The translations under genes and the position numbers were made by a program. Below, piece after piece: positions 11,984 to 24,856 of a stretch of 64,000 nucleotides of DNA. The DNA comes from Penicillus capitatus. Its lineage: Eukaryota; Chlorophyta. A model generated the notes under the pieces. The model searched no databases. It had not been told where the DNA came from and saw only the letters and a list, made by a program, of their open reading frames with translations. Location of the stretch: positions 310,001 through 374,000 of the forward strand of contig OZ287703.1 of assembly GCA_965649825.1 (NCBI GenBank). Direction: 5' to 3'. Numbering within the stretch: the first letter of the stretch is position 1; each line of letters begins with the position of its first letter.

Positions 11984-14900
11984 CTAGACCGTGTGGCAGC
12001 GGATGTTGAACCAGAGCTTAAAGCCGCGCACAAGAATAATGCAGGAATAGATGGCATGTACGCAAATAATACCGACGGTGCACAGAACTCTGGCATTGTC
12101 CACAGGGTGTTCATCGCCCAGAACCATCGCTAGAAGAACATTGAGTGACGACAGGATCAGAGAACTCGTCTCGAAGAAATTGAGATTCACATAGGTTTGG
12201 CGGTAAGGTGAGCACATCGCTTGAGCGCTCAAGAACAACGTCAGAGCCACTGCCGCGATCACTTGCTGCACATTTCCGCCCAGAGAATGGGAAAACACAC
12301 AGAGAGCGCCGAGAAACGCCTTTCTCGCGAAGACGATCAATTCCCAGTAGAAGAATCGACTCTCGAAAGACCAGAACATGAAACCAAAGATTTGGAAAGC
12401 CGTTGAGTTTTGACCTAAACCGGAGGCATTGTTGGCGGCGCGATAAATGTAGATAAAACTCAGGAGGGGAAATCCGATCGTCACACAAAGAAGGATAAAA
12501 GCTGCGATGAAAACCATCGCCCAGTGCACGCCTTCATAGCACTCGACTGCAGTATCATCTGCCAATACGAGGGACTGCTTGTCCGACGACGGATCCAACG
12601 AATCGTATACGTTGATGCAGTAGAATGCCCGTACTGCGAGCTTGGTAATCCCGAGGTAAGAGACGTAGAAGACGACAGAGAAAGTGAGCAAGATAAAGTG
12701 GAAAAGCGAACGGAAGCATCGGCAGGTAAACTTGTTCATCACCGCTCGTACGGCGATCAAACAACCGCCCACGATGAAAGGAGTGACTGCTCCGGCTATC
12801 AAGCGCACGAGAGGCCTGGCAGAGGAGCCGGAGCGTGTGATCACGCAGTCCACAGTGAAGTTGGTGACAAGAAGTGTCACGCCTCCCAACGTCGCTACAA
12901 CGCACACGTCACTCGTTTTGCCTCCTTCAACGGAGGGATGGACGTACTGGCCAGTTCAAAGATGGTTCTGACAGTGGGGACCCACTTCACGTGCAGCGAG
13001 ACCAACACAGCTGACAACTGCAAGTAATTCATCCAGATCTGCTCAGCAGGATACATTGCAGAAAATACAAACGACTCGGCAGAGGTGTTGTACCTTGATG
13101 AGCTCCGCCAAAGCGTGCTCTTTGTTTTCCAGTTCGTCAACGCAATGGCCGACGACCTCTCCGGGGAAATTTTCAAGGAGAGGACTCGTCGTTTCTTCTT
13201 TCGGTTCTTGAATATCGACTCTCGAGCTGTGCCGACCGGAGGTTGATGCCTGTTTAGACGCCTCGTCTACAGAAGCACCGTAGAGGCGTGTCGGCGAGTG
13301 TCGCCAGATCTGGACATAGGCCACCAGGCCCATCCAGACCAGTGCCGCTATGAACAGAAGGACTTGCACTGCTTCGTTTCGGCATTCGAAGCACATCCAC
13401 TTGGTCCATGAACCGTATTCTTTCGCACAGCTTCCACACAGCGGCCCTTTGTAACCCTGAATCGAACAACCACAGCCTCTCCTTCAGGATTCAAAGAATC
13501 GGGACGGATCGCACTTCGTCGCATTGTAGAGTGTCGTATGTGTCGACGGCATTCGTCTCCACTTCGCAAGAACTGAGGCCGTCCAAGAATTCTTTGAGCT
13601 TCTCCCCCCTGCCCGTGTACTTACAGGCGTCTTCGGTGAGGCAGTCTCGACTTCGACTCTGGCAAGGCGTCTTGTGCCACTTTCCGACGGTTGGTGCGAG
13701 GAACAACCCATGGCATTCACTTCCGGCAGGGCAGAGCACGCACTCTTCGCCGCTTTTATAGTGCGCTGAATCGCATTTCGCACAAGTGGAGCTCTCTTTG
13801 ACGAACACTTCGTCGGGAGCACATTCATCGATCGTCAACTTAAGATGCTTTGTTTTACTAAAACTGCTAATGTTGTAGGAAACGCTCAGGGTGTACTCGC
13901 CCGGTGGTGCATATATCATGACTGGGGGGAAGCTGACGACGTTGTCAACCATGTGTGCCTTGATATCTGAACGGTTTCCTTCAAAGTAGCCACCGTGGAA
14001 CACAAGATTCGCATCGATCTTTAGGTTCAACGAAGGTTGAAGCTCGTTTCCAAAGACGTCGAGTTGCTTCATGTGTATCGCTGGAATTCTTGAGCCACTT
14101 CGAAGAGGTCCAAGATTCAACAAATCCGAATCGTCGTTCTCTGCCGTTTTCTCTGTCATATCAGAATGATTCACGGCTACGAATCGGACAGAATGAAAGA
14201 GGGAACTGAATTCCTCAGTCTCGAGGTCTTTATCTGTGACGATATTGTCATCCCAGTTTTCACAAAATCCATCTTCCGTCGTCTTGCTCTTTGCTGCATC
14301 TTCAACTGACTTTAGTTCCGAGGAAGAAGATTCCACATCGCACGAGTAGAGTGCGCTTGACGGGTCACTCAGAAAGGCGATGGCACCATAGTTTTTAGCT
14401 TCATTCTTTTTGAACACGACCCTTGAAAGCGTTAAAGTCGGACAACTTTCTGAGGGATCTGAGTTTAAACAAGACACCCATTCGTTTTCCACTTGAGTTT
14501 GGTAGATAGCTCCTACAGATTTCTGTTTTGCAAGAGATACTCGGTATGTGTAGACGCACCTCCGATTTTGGCTTTATTGCCCGTAAGAGTAGAATCTGAT
14601 AGTTGAAAATGATTCTCTACTTGCTTGAAATCGACAAAGAGTCCGCCGCCTTTTTCTGTTGCACTGTTATCTTTGAATTTGCAGTTTGACATGTCCAAAC
14701 TGGAATTGGTCGCATACATAACACCACCCGTGTTTCTGGCCTCATTAGCTTCCGAACGCACATCCTCCAGATTCGCTTCGCCGGATGTAAGGTAGATGGC
14801 ACCGCCATCTACTTCGGCACGGTTGTTCTTCAGTACAATCGATTTCTCTAGCTTCGCATTCCCTGATGCAACAAACAAGGCACCGCCGTGTCCATTCGCA

Positions 14901-17479
14901 CTGTTGCTGCTCATCGTTGCTTCTTCCATGACCACGTTGCCCGATTTCAAACAGAAGGCGCCGCCGTCTCCTCCGGCACTGTTGTCGTGCCACTTCAAAT
15001 TCGTCAAGGTCACTCCACCCGACGCAACACAGAAAGCACCACACGCTCCATTCGCACGGTTGCTACTCATCGTTGAATTCTCCATGGTCACTGTGCCCGA
15101 CTTGATATAGAAGGCGCCGCCGTCTCCATCTGCATGGTTGTCACTGCATTCCGAATGCGTCAACTCCGCAGTGTCCGACGCGACATAGAAGGCACCGCCG
15201 TTCAGTTTTGCACTGTTGCCGTTCCAATTCGAATACACCAATTTGGCGGTGCCTGAATTGAGATAGAAGGCACCTCCGTTCTCCGACGCGAGGTTGTCGA
15301 TATAATTCGAATTCGTCAAGGTCAGTTTGCTGCTCGACGTAACAAAGACGGCGCCTCCATCTCTTTTGGCTCTGTTCGTGCTGTAAACTGAATCCGTCGA
15401 GGTCAGTTCGCTGCTCGACGTAAGATAGACGGCACCGCCGTCATTTTCGGCAGAGTTGTTGCTCCAATTCGAATCTGTCAAGGTCAGTTTGCTGCTCGAC
15501 GCAACATAGACAGCACCGCCGTCATTTTCGGCAGAGTTGTTCTTCCAATCCGAATCCGTCGAGATCAGGTGGCTGCTCGACGTAAGATAGATGGCACCGC
15601 CGTCATTTCCAGCAGAGTTGTTCTTCCAATCCGAATCCGTCGAGGTCAGGTGGCTTTCTGACGCAGCATAGACGGCGCCTCCATCTCTTTCGGCACTGTT
15701 TGTGCTCCAATTCGAATTCGTCAAGGTCAGTTTGCTGCTCGACGTAACAAAGACGGCGCCTCCATCTCTTTTGGCTCTGTTCGTGCTGTAAACTGAATCC
15801 GTCGAGGTCAGTTCGCTGCTCGACGTAAGATAGACGGCACCGCCGTCATTTTCGGCAGAGTTGTTGCTCCAATCCGAATCCTTCGTGATCAGGTGGCTGC
15901 TCGACGCAACATAGACGGCACCACCGTCATTTTCAGCAGAGTTGCTATCAAACGTGATCTTTTCTCCAGTGAAACTCGACTTAGTGGACAGATGTACTGC
16001 GCCACCTTGTTTCGCTCGGTTATGAAAGAACGAGACATTCTTTACTATCGCATGGGAGGAAATCATTTGAATCGCAGCACCTTGATCCTTGTCTTGACTT
16101 GTCGTCGCCTTGTTCAGAGAGAATTCTGAATCGGCGAGGCTGAGTTCTTTGACGTCCGTCAGCTTAACCACCGTGCACGAATTATCACTGGCGTTGATCC
16201 CTTTCATATTAACTTCAGTGGAACCGGAACCGGAACCGGAACCGGAAATGTCGATCAGAGCATCTTTTTCACTACAGAAAGACTGTCCTCATAACTAAAC
16301 GCGGTATGATGGTGTGCTTACATGTAGCATCGATTGTTTTTGAAAATGACATTCTGCAAGGAGAAATTGATAGGTGACTTCTCGCTCCCGTCCTCGACAG
16401 TTTGCTTTGCCGTGATTGCTCTGCAGCCTTCGTAGGTGTTGTTCTCAAACTCAACGTTTATGAAAGAAACTTCGCATGATTTGTCTGCTGTGCAATCACT
16501 TGCACTGAACGTAGACTCCCCGGTAGAAAGGCAGCCTTCGATTACTATATTTGCAAAAGTAACACTCGCATCCCTGGACGCATTGTAAGAAGCACGAAGA
16601 GATATAGGAGTACACGCACTTGACGGCAAACAGTTTACCACCGCTCTTGCACTTGAACATAGCTTTCCCTCCAGTAGCTGCTGTCTCCATAGGCTGCAGC
16701 AGATCTTCTTTTGTGATATCGGCAGGGCTATCTCCCCTGTATGTCGCTATCGTAACGTCTTTTGTAATGCTCATAAGAAGGGCTGGTGAAAGTTGTTGAG
16801 TTGTATTGAACAACAGGAAGTCGTTGTCTTCGAGGCAATCTGTCACCAGGTGCATACACTTGCCAAAACCATTTTCTTTCAAGAGCTCGATTGTCTTCTC
16901 AGTCATGCACCATGATCCACCTCCGGATCCACTTCTGACATGGTAAAGGTCCACATTCTGCTTCAAATCTTCGCAATCTACATTTTTATGATTTGAATGA
17001 ACCGCATCGTGGACAGCGAGAAAGAGACTTAGTTTGGCACAATCATCGCTGTTTCGTTCCATCGTGTTGCTGCCTTTCTCGTTGATTTCAGCTTCTGATG
17101 ATGCCATCGATGTAACATCTGACATCGTGCTGCGGCGAAAAAATGAAGCTTCGTTCCAGGTCGAGACGGAATCTATCTCCCCGGCACGGTCTAGGGACAA
17201 CAGAGAGTCACGTTTGCGCGACCTGCAACCGATCGCGAAGACACCGAAGGTGCATGCAAATGTCGCATGGAAAATTCGGACACGGGGAGAATGTTTCGTA
17301 TCCTCGTTCGCAGGTATGATCGTTTGCGTGGCGACCAAGACCTTACCGTCAGAAACAGTCTCTGAGCTTCCTTTGTTGGAAATCGTGCTGTCGATAAGAG
17401 CATGTATGCATGGCGCAGTGCAGCAGACGAAGAGTACTAAGAAGTGCCCGAGGGCTTGGCTGCGATGTTTCTCTCTCAT
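11984..17479 (-). CDS. Giant beta-helix (Pmp-repeat) surface protein, second copy
   Basis: It has the same architecture as the 5.3-11 kb gene but opposite orientation, so the pair is tail to tail. The preferred start at 17479 gives a signal peptide with a Leu/Val/Cys core; an in-frame upstream start is possible. A large first exon runs to about 16660 and shorter exons follow. A long exon (about 16220-14515) is almost entirely 27-residue repeats with core NSAENDGGAVYVASSS. The next part (14492-13491) ends in a Cys-rich module (CAKCDSAHYKSGEECVLC). Membrane helices start near 13370, and the last exon (about 12907-11984) is multi-pass. The C-terminal membrane region resembles the other copy in order of motifs (FWSFESRFFYWELIVFARKA versus RLGSCQYWEVVVLIRKA). 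The role is probably surface recognition or adhesion, by inference only. Confidence 0.75.
14740..16010 (-). repeat. 81-bp coding tandem repeats in the beta-helix domain
   Basis: About 15 units of 81 bp, each coding one 27-residue beta-helix rung. Units in the middle are nearly identical at DNA level. The block around 15311-15465 recurs at 15716-15870, exactly 405 bp (five units) away, with no difference that I noticed over about 150 bases. Flanking units have diverged. This points to recent unequal exchange or conversion within the gene. Confidence 0.85.
16220..16247 (-). repeat. GGAACC microsatellite coding a Gly-Ser linker
   Basis: Four perfect copies of GGAACC on the plus strand. Read on the minus strand in frame they give alternating Gly and Ser residues just before the 81-bp repeat array, which fits a flexible linker. 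Confidence 0.7.
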
Positions 17480-17717
17480 GACGAACGGAGACGCACAAGA
17501 GCAGAGCAAAGTGAAGACTGAAAGGAGAAAGCTGAAAGTCACAGCACGGTGCTGTGTACTCGAATTTAAATGAACGCGCTGTCTTGATTTTTGTCTCGAT
17601 TTTTTGATGCGTGAGAAGTTCATGTAGAACACACGTTAGAGGCAGCAGTTGGCCGCCAGATTTGTTCTATGTTTGGACTCAAGAACGGTCACAGTAAAGG
17701 CAGACGGCTTTGAAGAA

Positions 17718-17843
17718 TGACAGCACGCATCGCTGCGTAACGTATGGGCGATTTTTTACTGACAGCACGAACAGCTGCGTAGCGTTCGGACAATTCTGGA
17801 CTGACAGCACGCATCGCTGCGTAGCGTATGGGCGGTTTCATGA
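17718..17843. repeat. Three 42-bp tandem repeats
   Basis: Units start at 17718, 17760 and 17802, each beginning TGACAGCACG and containing a GCTGCGTA(A/G)CG core. The units differ by several bases. They lie 240 bp upstream of the start of the minus-strand beta-helix gene, so they may be part of its 5' region. There is no coding evidence. Confidence 0.8.
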
Positions 17844-17853
17844 ACCCTACATC

Positions 17854-18931
17854 CTATTTCAGTATTCTTAAACCAACTTGGCTGCAAGGCAGAACTAACA
17901 GGGTTGAGGATAAGAAGAAAGATATCTTGAGGATCAACGTAGCTATCATGATCCTCCGTGCAGTGCCATAGAGCGAAGACCTCTGCTCGTGTCCTTGTCT
18001 AGTTTGCCTAGCAGATTCCAGGCACTGATGTGAAGCTTGTTCTCCATGGTATAGCCGTCTAACCACACCAGAGCTTCCTGTTAACGACCCTCGCAAGATT
18101 GCTGGATTGCCTAGGAGCACATAGGCAGTTGCTCGTACACACCCAATGTCTGTATGTTGATGTACACGGCGTCCAGAAGAGTGATAAGAGTATTGGCATC
18201 GTCCATCCAGTTCTCTGTGACGGTATGAGTGGTTGCTAGCTTCATTGTGGCATCTCGGCTCAGTCTCGGAGGGTCCTTGAGTGGCCGACAGAATTATCTC
18301 TTGGACGACGCCTTCCGTATTCATATGCTCACGATTTCTCTTTCTTTGTTCGTCCATTATACTGCGTCCTTTGCGGCACGATGAATTTGAGCTTTGTCTC
18401 GTGTTTTACTGCTTGGTATCTGCCCTCCATGAAGATTATGAGCAGATCGTCCCAAGACCACTCGAACACTCTCGCATGGACCACAACGGTGTTCGTGTTC
18501 TCATATGCACTCGCCAGCGCTTCCGAATCCACATCCCCACTCGTCATAAAATTGGTGCAGACGTGCCAGAAACGGAATACACTGTAAATGGCATCCAAAC
18601 ATTTGCTTGGCTTGTGGGAGGAGCGACAGAGTGTCTTTGATCTTCTGACGCTCGATCAAGTGTTAGAAAAGCTCAAAATGAAAACGCTAAGCCTCGCATG
18701 CAATGAACAGATCATCTCCTCCTTCACCGCGATTATAGTACAGCTCAGCTCTCTCTTCTCTTCTTCGCAGATATTCGTGCGGTCAGTGATACTCAAGGAA
18801 CTATCTTTAACAGTTCTGCATACTTGAGAATGGAGTCGGGACTCATAGGTTCTGATTCTGCCTTTTGTCCTGACAAAGTCGTCGAAAGAGAACGCCTTTC
18901 TAATCGTATCCGTCGTTTCCGAGCACAGCAA
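17854..18931 (-). CDS. Possible hypothetical gene or gene relic
   Basis: Several minus-strand frames look protein-like: a segment at 18656-18931, one at 18329-18598 with a FEWSWDDLLIIFMEGRYQAV core, and one around 18130-18250. They could be exons of one small gene, but I could not find a convincing chain of splice sites and there are in-frame stops in the 3' part. No domain is recognised. It may be a decayed gene. Confidence 0.25.
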
Positions 18932-19187
18932 CTTGGTTCTTTCGATGTCGTATTTCAGCTTGAGGCACGCAGAAGGTTCGGATCATTCTCTTGTTGCACG
19001 TCTAAGCCGACTCGACCAGGTTGGCTGCCTCTTCTCGCCGTCGTGTTCTTTACTTTTCTTTCGAACTCTGCGTTTAACGTTGCTGTAGCGACGATGCATG
19101 TCTCGTCCTTCGAGATCATTCAACGAGTCGCAAGGTTAATACATCGAATTTGCCGAACGGTAAAGTAGATCCACATTCGATGTCGTT

Positions 19188-19680
19188 TCAAACCTCTACA
19201 TGAACACCGGAGATAGGATCTGAATGCGGATTGGGAAGATAGATCCTTCTACCCTTCGTGTCGGATACAGCAGGGCCTTTGGAGCGGTCTGTAATACTCT
19301 CATAGGCACTCCGGGACCTGCCCTTCACAGGCGCCAGTTTGTACAAGACTGTCCGATCTGGTGGTACGGTCTGTCCATAAACTGCAAATATCGATTCGTT
19401 AACGGCATATACGTCATCCCGCATCCAGTAATATTACTATCACCAACCAAAGAAGACAAATGGCAGAGTTTTGCAAGAGCAGAATTCCCCTCTCCCAACT
19501 CATTCGAATCTGCCAAATCTCCAATCAAATCGGGGACTTTTTCGATGTTACCATCCTTGCTTTTTGAACAATACTCGATGAGGTTCGCTATTGTTTTCGT
19601 TTATTTCAACATGGGATCTATGCGTTTAATGATTAAATTATGTTGACGTTGTTGATGATCACTCTCACGAGAGAAAATGA
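19188..19680 (-). CDS. Possible hypothetical exon(s)
   Basis: Two minus-strand frames (19325-19528 and 19188-19424) overlap and have a protein-like composition, for example YAVNESIFAVYGQTVPPDRT. A frame change between them would need an intron that I cannot place with confidence. The opposite strand is also open over 19224-19646. No family is recognised. Confidence 0.2.
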
Positions 19681-19690
19681 ACGTTTTGCA

Positions 19691-21363
19691 TTCGCATCGT
19701 GAAAGTCGAACGCTCAAAACCATCGTGCAATAAGTTCGGTTCAGCCGTAGGTGACCGATTCTGCTGTTTGCACAAATTCGGTGGACGTTGAGTTTTTTTT
19801 ACCGAAGTGGGAATTTTCTATATGTCGAGAATTCGTTCCCCGGGTAGGAGAAGATCATCATTGCTCACAGTATTGCTTCTTTGATACTGGCTATCGCCGT
19901 GCGGTGAAATGGATTCTTCTCTTGCGGCTGGCTGCGTCTCGTTGTCGTATGGTGACGCGCCTTGCTCACCCTCTGCTTCTGGACGTTCCTCGGAAAGACC
20001 GGGGGCACTGCTTCTTCAAGGATGACGGGGATGTCGGCACCGCGGTCTTCAGACCTCCTCCGGGTGTCGTAGAGACCCACGTTGTGAACAATCCGTTCAG
20101 CACCCCGGTGTAGGAGTTCCGAACGTTCGCCTCGTCGGAAGCGATTGAGACTCTCTTGGAATGTGGGGTATAAATGCGCGTAAGGCACGAAAGCACGCGA
20201 GATGTTTTGCTCCGCGTCGTCGTCTGCCAGACTGGCCACAAGCGTTTTCAATCGAACGTCTTAAAGGAACAACAAAAGGACAAAACGCAAGCCGTCCTCC
20301 ACCTCTTATCCGGTTCTGGTGATGTGACTTTCCTAGGCAGATGAGTCATCCGAGCGCCAGAACCAAAAAAACGCGCCTCAGATGACTCAACCAGCGTCCC
20401 CCCACCGCATGGACTCCAACGAAAACAAGACAGTAGTCCCATCGCCGGGCGACACTGGCTAAAAATGAAACGATAAGCATTCGCTATCATGATAAAATCG
20501 CAGACTGGACGGAGATCTGTGTTCTCGTACGATCATTAAAACGCGACTCGAGAACCGCGACAAGGTTTTGTCTTAAATGCCGAATGGAAAAACGGTGGCT
20601 CAAGAAACTCGCCTACGGTGGTGAGGACCACCAGAGATCATCTCCATGGGGTCACGTTTAGTTTGGAAATGCGTGGGATGGGTAATCAGATCCACGAAAT
20701 GTGTAGTGGACGCTGCAGTCATGTTCTCGGTTACCATTCGTCCCAAACTCGTTCGGACTCAAATATATATTTGTCCAAACAAGGAACTAGAAGTGCAGTT
20801 TTACGACTGAGAATACCCTTCGGTTCGGCTTCGTGATAGATGTCGAATCCTAATTAATCGAGAAGTTAATCTTCACAGCTCTATCAATTCGTCAGCAATC
20901 ACTTCAGATCTCATGCATATTTCACCGCCGCAACATCTCTGAAAGACACACACTATGCGAACACTCCATCAGACATTCTCAATTCAGAGCCCGCTCTTAC
21001 TGAGTTGCAGTCAATTTGATAGCGAGAGAGAAAACTTGTACGAAGAATTAGGGGTGACTCAGAACCGAACGCCTTACTACTCCTTTGCTGAATTTCGTAA
21101 AACGTACGATCAAGAGAGGAAGCCCTGAGTTCCGATTCTGATCCTACTTTGCATAATAATTATTTGGACGATGTTTGTCCGAAGAGACAGTACCAAGTTC
21201 TTCAACCGACTGACATGCTCGACTTGCCTTGTCCCGAATCGGAAAACTAGACAATCAGAGTTTTACTTTTACTTTTTAATTTCCAGACTAAAAATAAGGA
21301 ACGTTTTGGCTGTTAGTATGGTGGGCCGCTTACTAGGACCTTTAAATCGCATTCTGCATGGTT
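19691..21363. other. Gene-poor region
   Basis: There are only short overlapping frames, including a minus-strand one at 19865-20251 whose first 45 residues look plausible before the frame shifts. One TGATGTGAC motif lies near 20320, inside a possible hairpin with arms GGTTCTGG and CCAGAACC (about 20313-20365). No RNA family matches it by eye. The region otherwise looks like decaying sequence beside a retroelement relic. Confidence 0.4.
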
Positions 21364-22086
21364 TATATGTCACACAAACGAAAGTCATGTAAAGCCACCA
21401 AGGTTATTATTGTTCGTACCAAATTGAACACTTTGTGTGTGTTGAAGATCTGTGCTAAGAAAACCGTCTTTGTCCTCTTGTCGCCATATGATGAAATCGT
21501 CCGCAAAGTGTGGACGATGTACCTCTCCTTTGCATACCTGCGGCAAACCATTCACATAAATTGCAAAAGAGTCGGTGATAGTGGGCTCTCCCTTGCAGGA
21601 CTCATCTGGATAGTGTTGTGTGGGTGCGTCTTTGTCTATATCGTTAGCTATGCGCTGCGATCGGTAAGAAACTGGTCGAGGAATCGGAGTAAGCATTAAG
21701 GAAGCCGAGTGGTTCGGAACTTAATGCAGACCTGGTAATTATCAGTCGTGACGAATGCATCATGTAGGTCGATGAATATAAGAATGAGTTACTTTCGCTG
21801 GTTAAGTATGTGGGTGGCGAGGTCCGTGAGGCAGCGGATTGCATCAAGTGTTGAACGGCCTACTCGAAATCCAAATTGTACGTCATCGAGGATATGATGC
21901 GCTCTGAGGTAAGTCTTTAGTCGGGTGCTGAGAGTGTGTGCCAGCTTTTTGCCTAAGCTTGAGAGAAGAGAATTGGCCGATCCCTGCAGGAGTACAGGGA
22001 TGTTTGTCAGCTGCGCAAAGGTGGACATCTGTGACAGTGCACGCTGATTTAGTTCAATCAAACAATCTTCATTCATTCCTTTGCTA
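21364..22086 (-). mobile_element. Decayed non-LTR retrotransposon (LINE) reverse transcriptase fragment
   Basis: Minus-strand reading shows reverse-transcriptase signatures in order but in different frames. First is GFRVGRSTLDAI with a preceding LRAHHILDDVQF (near 21800-21900), then IDLHDAF-like residues (about 21760), then FAIYVNGLPQVC and the catalytic box as HFADDF (about 21500-21580). The frame changes and stop codons show that it is dead. No endonuclease domain, poly(A) tail or target-site duplication is visible. It ends right at the start of COG3, whose promoter may lie inside it. Confidence 0.75.
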
Positions 22087-22088
22087 AA

Positions 22089-24853
22089 ATGACCCACCAG
22101 CTTACCGATGCGGCAGCCAAAGGATACGCTCTTTTGCGAAAATGGGAAAACCTTTCGCCATTAGACACCGAGCAATTAGCTGCGATCGATCTTATCGCGA
22201 AGCACAGCCACACGCGCCAGCTTCCCGCCCACCTTGTATCTACACCGACGGACCATGACACTTCCTCGCGACAGGAAACCGTATCAGCTGAAGAAACAGG
22301 CGCCGTCTTGCACAGCAGTCAGGCGTTCTATCAATGGTATGCCAAACTGGAGGCCCTCCGAGTCTCTGAGGCAGAACGAAAATATGACGACTACGCTGCT
22401 ACACTAGCTGCGCAGTTGAAAACCTGTCACGACGCTTCTCGACTGATACACGACACCTTGACAGCACTGAACCAAACGCTGAAGCTTTACAAGGATGCTG
22501 TGGGAAGGTGATTCCATATGGCCTTATTGAGTTCTCACTCTTTTGCAATCAACAGATCGCGTTCGATGAGAGAAACTGGGGAGAGACTGGTTGCCGAGCA
22601 GGAGCAGCTGAATGAATTTGCTGTGGCCATTCGAGAACGTCTACAACATTTTGATGAGCTGGAATCTGTCGCTGCCGAATTCCATTCTGTGGCGACGTCC
22701 CTTGAAACAGCCGATCTGCAGACACAGAGCACTTCCATCTTTGCCAGATTTCTCGCCGTCCTTGCACGACTGGATGAATGCATTTCCTATGTCAGCGCCA
22801 ACCCACAGTGATCTTGCTTCGATCCTGTCCTTCTGAGACAAGCATGCGTCATCTTACAGATATTCTGAAGCTGTTGTCTACGAGGCTCGGTTTCGACAGC
22901 TGCACAGCCGAGCGCTTGGTGGAATACTCCATCGAGTACGCGAGATTCTTAAATTCGCTGTGAAGAACCTGTCACCCAAACCAACATCTCCGTCCGAAAC
23001 GGTTACAGAGGATGAGGAAAGGAGTAACCATTACATCAAGTGTGTGACCACCAGTGGATGATGCATGTTAAGATGAACATTTAGATTCCGTGCTTTGGTG
23101 GAAGAACAACTGCAAGCCGTTTTCGCAGAGCTCTGCGAAAGAAGCACCCATGCGGCGTATAAAAAGTCAGTCGTCTATCTCTTTTTGACCTTAAATCTCA
23201 CTCCATCTCATTTGACCCAGGATCTACGAGGACTGTCAACTTGCTTTTTGCAACGCACGGAGAGCTCTGCTGACGGATCCAGTCAAAAAAAGGATAGACG
23301 AGATGCGAGAGGAGCCACTTGCCTCTCTGCTCAGGGAAGGCTTTTCCAACTTAGTGAACGTAAGCTCGTCGAGTTGGGTATGGCGGAACTTCATGTGCTG
23401 TTGGGATCGAAGGTGTGTCGGCTGGAACACGAGCTCTTTCTGCGCTTCTTTCCGGAAAAGGATCATTCACCGACGGCACTGACGTCAATGATCGAAGCTC
23501 TCGGGACCATTCTGTACGAGCGCATCCGTCCCAGACTCATTGCTGCTAAATCCGTTAACGATCTCTGTGATTATGCGTCCATCCTGCAATTGGAAATAGG
23601 AGAAGGTCAGATCGAGAGGCAGGCAGACATGACGACATCTGCCTTTCAGCTAACGCTTTCTTTGATACAGTGCCGGTGAATCTGCTCATGCGTTGAGATC
23701 TGTCGTCAGCCGGACATTGGCCGACGCACAGGGGAGACTTGTCTACAAAGCGCAGGCCTTTATCGAAGAGAAGATCTCGCGTTACGAGCCCACAGCCGAG
23801 GAGATGGCACTCGTTACCATGCCGCCGTCACAGGATGACGAAGATGCACAAGACGAGACTCCGTCAGCAACTGAGCGGGACTCGTGGTACAGTCCACTGC
23901 GCGTGGCACTGGAAACGCTAGAGAAGCTCTATCTCGCACTCGAGCCGACAGTTTTCGGCGGCATCGCTCACGACACCGTCTGCGCTTGTTCGCTCTCCAT
24001 CGAAAAGGTACATACATTCCCTCCCAGTACACATGTCGTTATCGCCGTTGTCATCACGCTGCATCGACAGGCACTCTCGGTCGTCTCGCAGACGGCGGGT
24101 GCGTTTCAAGGGCAGTTGTTTGCCATCCGTCATCTGCTGATCCTCAGAGAAGAGCTCGTTCGATTTCGAATGGATTTCTCTCTGACGGAGAAGGATCTCG
24201 ATTTTCATCATATGAGAGATCACATGCGTCGCGTACTGTCGGGTGCGTTGCGTCGTTGCATCTGGCCGTTTGCCAAGGGATCGCCGCAGGAGAGGTGTCT
24301 GTGTTTCGACTGCCGGCAACTAATGTCGCGCAACTTGTCAGCTGGACAGCTCCGAGAGTGACGGACGTGCAGGTCGATTCAAAGAAGAGGCTGGAGAAGC
24401 AACTCAAGGAATCCTGCGAGGCTCTCATCGTCATCGCGACCAAGGCACTTGTGGAACCACTGCTCAATTTCTTGACAAAGGTACTCTCGATCCATCGTCA
24501 TCATGCTCGGACGTGTGTCTCAGGCGAATGCCATTAGAGGAAGCGGCGGAGAATCGAGTGGCAAGCCCTTGCCCGATCACGCCTTTGCAGCTGTGGAGCG
24601 ATTGTCCGAGATCGTTCAGCATGTGAACGCGGCACTGGCGTCGACACTGCCAGATATCGTCGGCAAGATGCGATCGCATCTGCGACAAGAAGGCACATTC
24701 GCCACACTCTATCGGCCAATTCGCGCCAACGTTCTCGACGCGCACGCACAGATGACAACCATCCTCGAAAGAGACTACGATGGTGTGGACATCAGGGATA
24801 TACCCCTCAAGTCGAGGGACGAACTAATCTCGATTATGGACTGTCTCTCGTAG
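22089..24853 (+). CDS. COG3: Conserved oligomeric Golgi complex subunit 3 (Sec34-like)
   Basis: This is a subunit of the COG tethering complex that guides retrograde vesicles to the Golgi. Similarity to COG3/Sec34 is clear in the N-terminal helical part (EEQLNEFAVAIRERLQHFDE-type segment, then CISYVSANP), the mid part (DLCDYASILQLEIGEGQ) and the late FAIRHLLILREEL motif. Exons come through introns 22508-22555 (48 nt), 22808-22859 (52 nt), 23040-23084 (45 nt), about 23163-23219, about 23352-23411 and about 24009-24071. Splicing around 23600-23670 and 24240-24300 is not resolved. The first intron contains TTCTCACTCTTTTGCA, one of the shared intron motifs. The last exon ends at 24853, only 3 bp before the stop of the converging sds22-like gene. 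Confidence 0.88.
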
Positions 24854-24856
24854 CGT

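Noticed and set aside
13408-13761. Plus-strand open frame over the Cys-rich part of the second beta-helix gene
   Set aside because: It is antisense to a coherent minus-strand exon with Cys-module motifs, so it is a shadow.
20313-20365. Possible ribozyme or structured RNA around an inverted repeat
   Set aside because: Arms of 8 bp exist, but the conserved hammerhead core (CTGATGA and GAAA) is missing and the length fits no RNA class I know.
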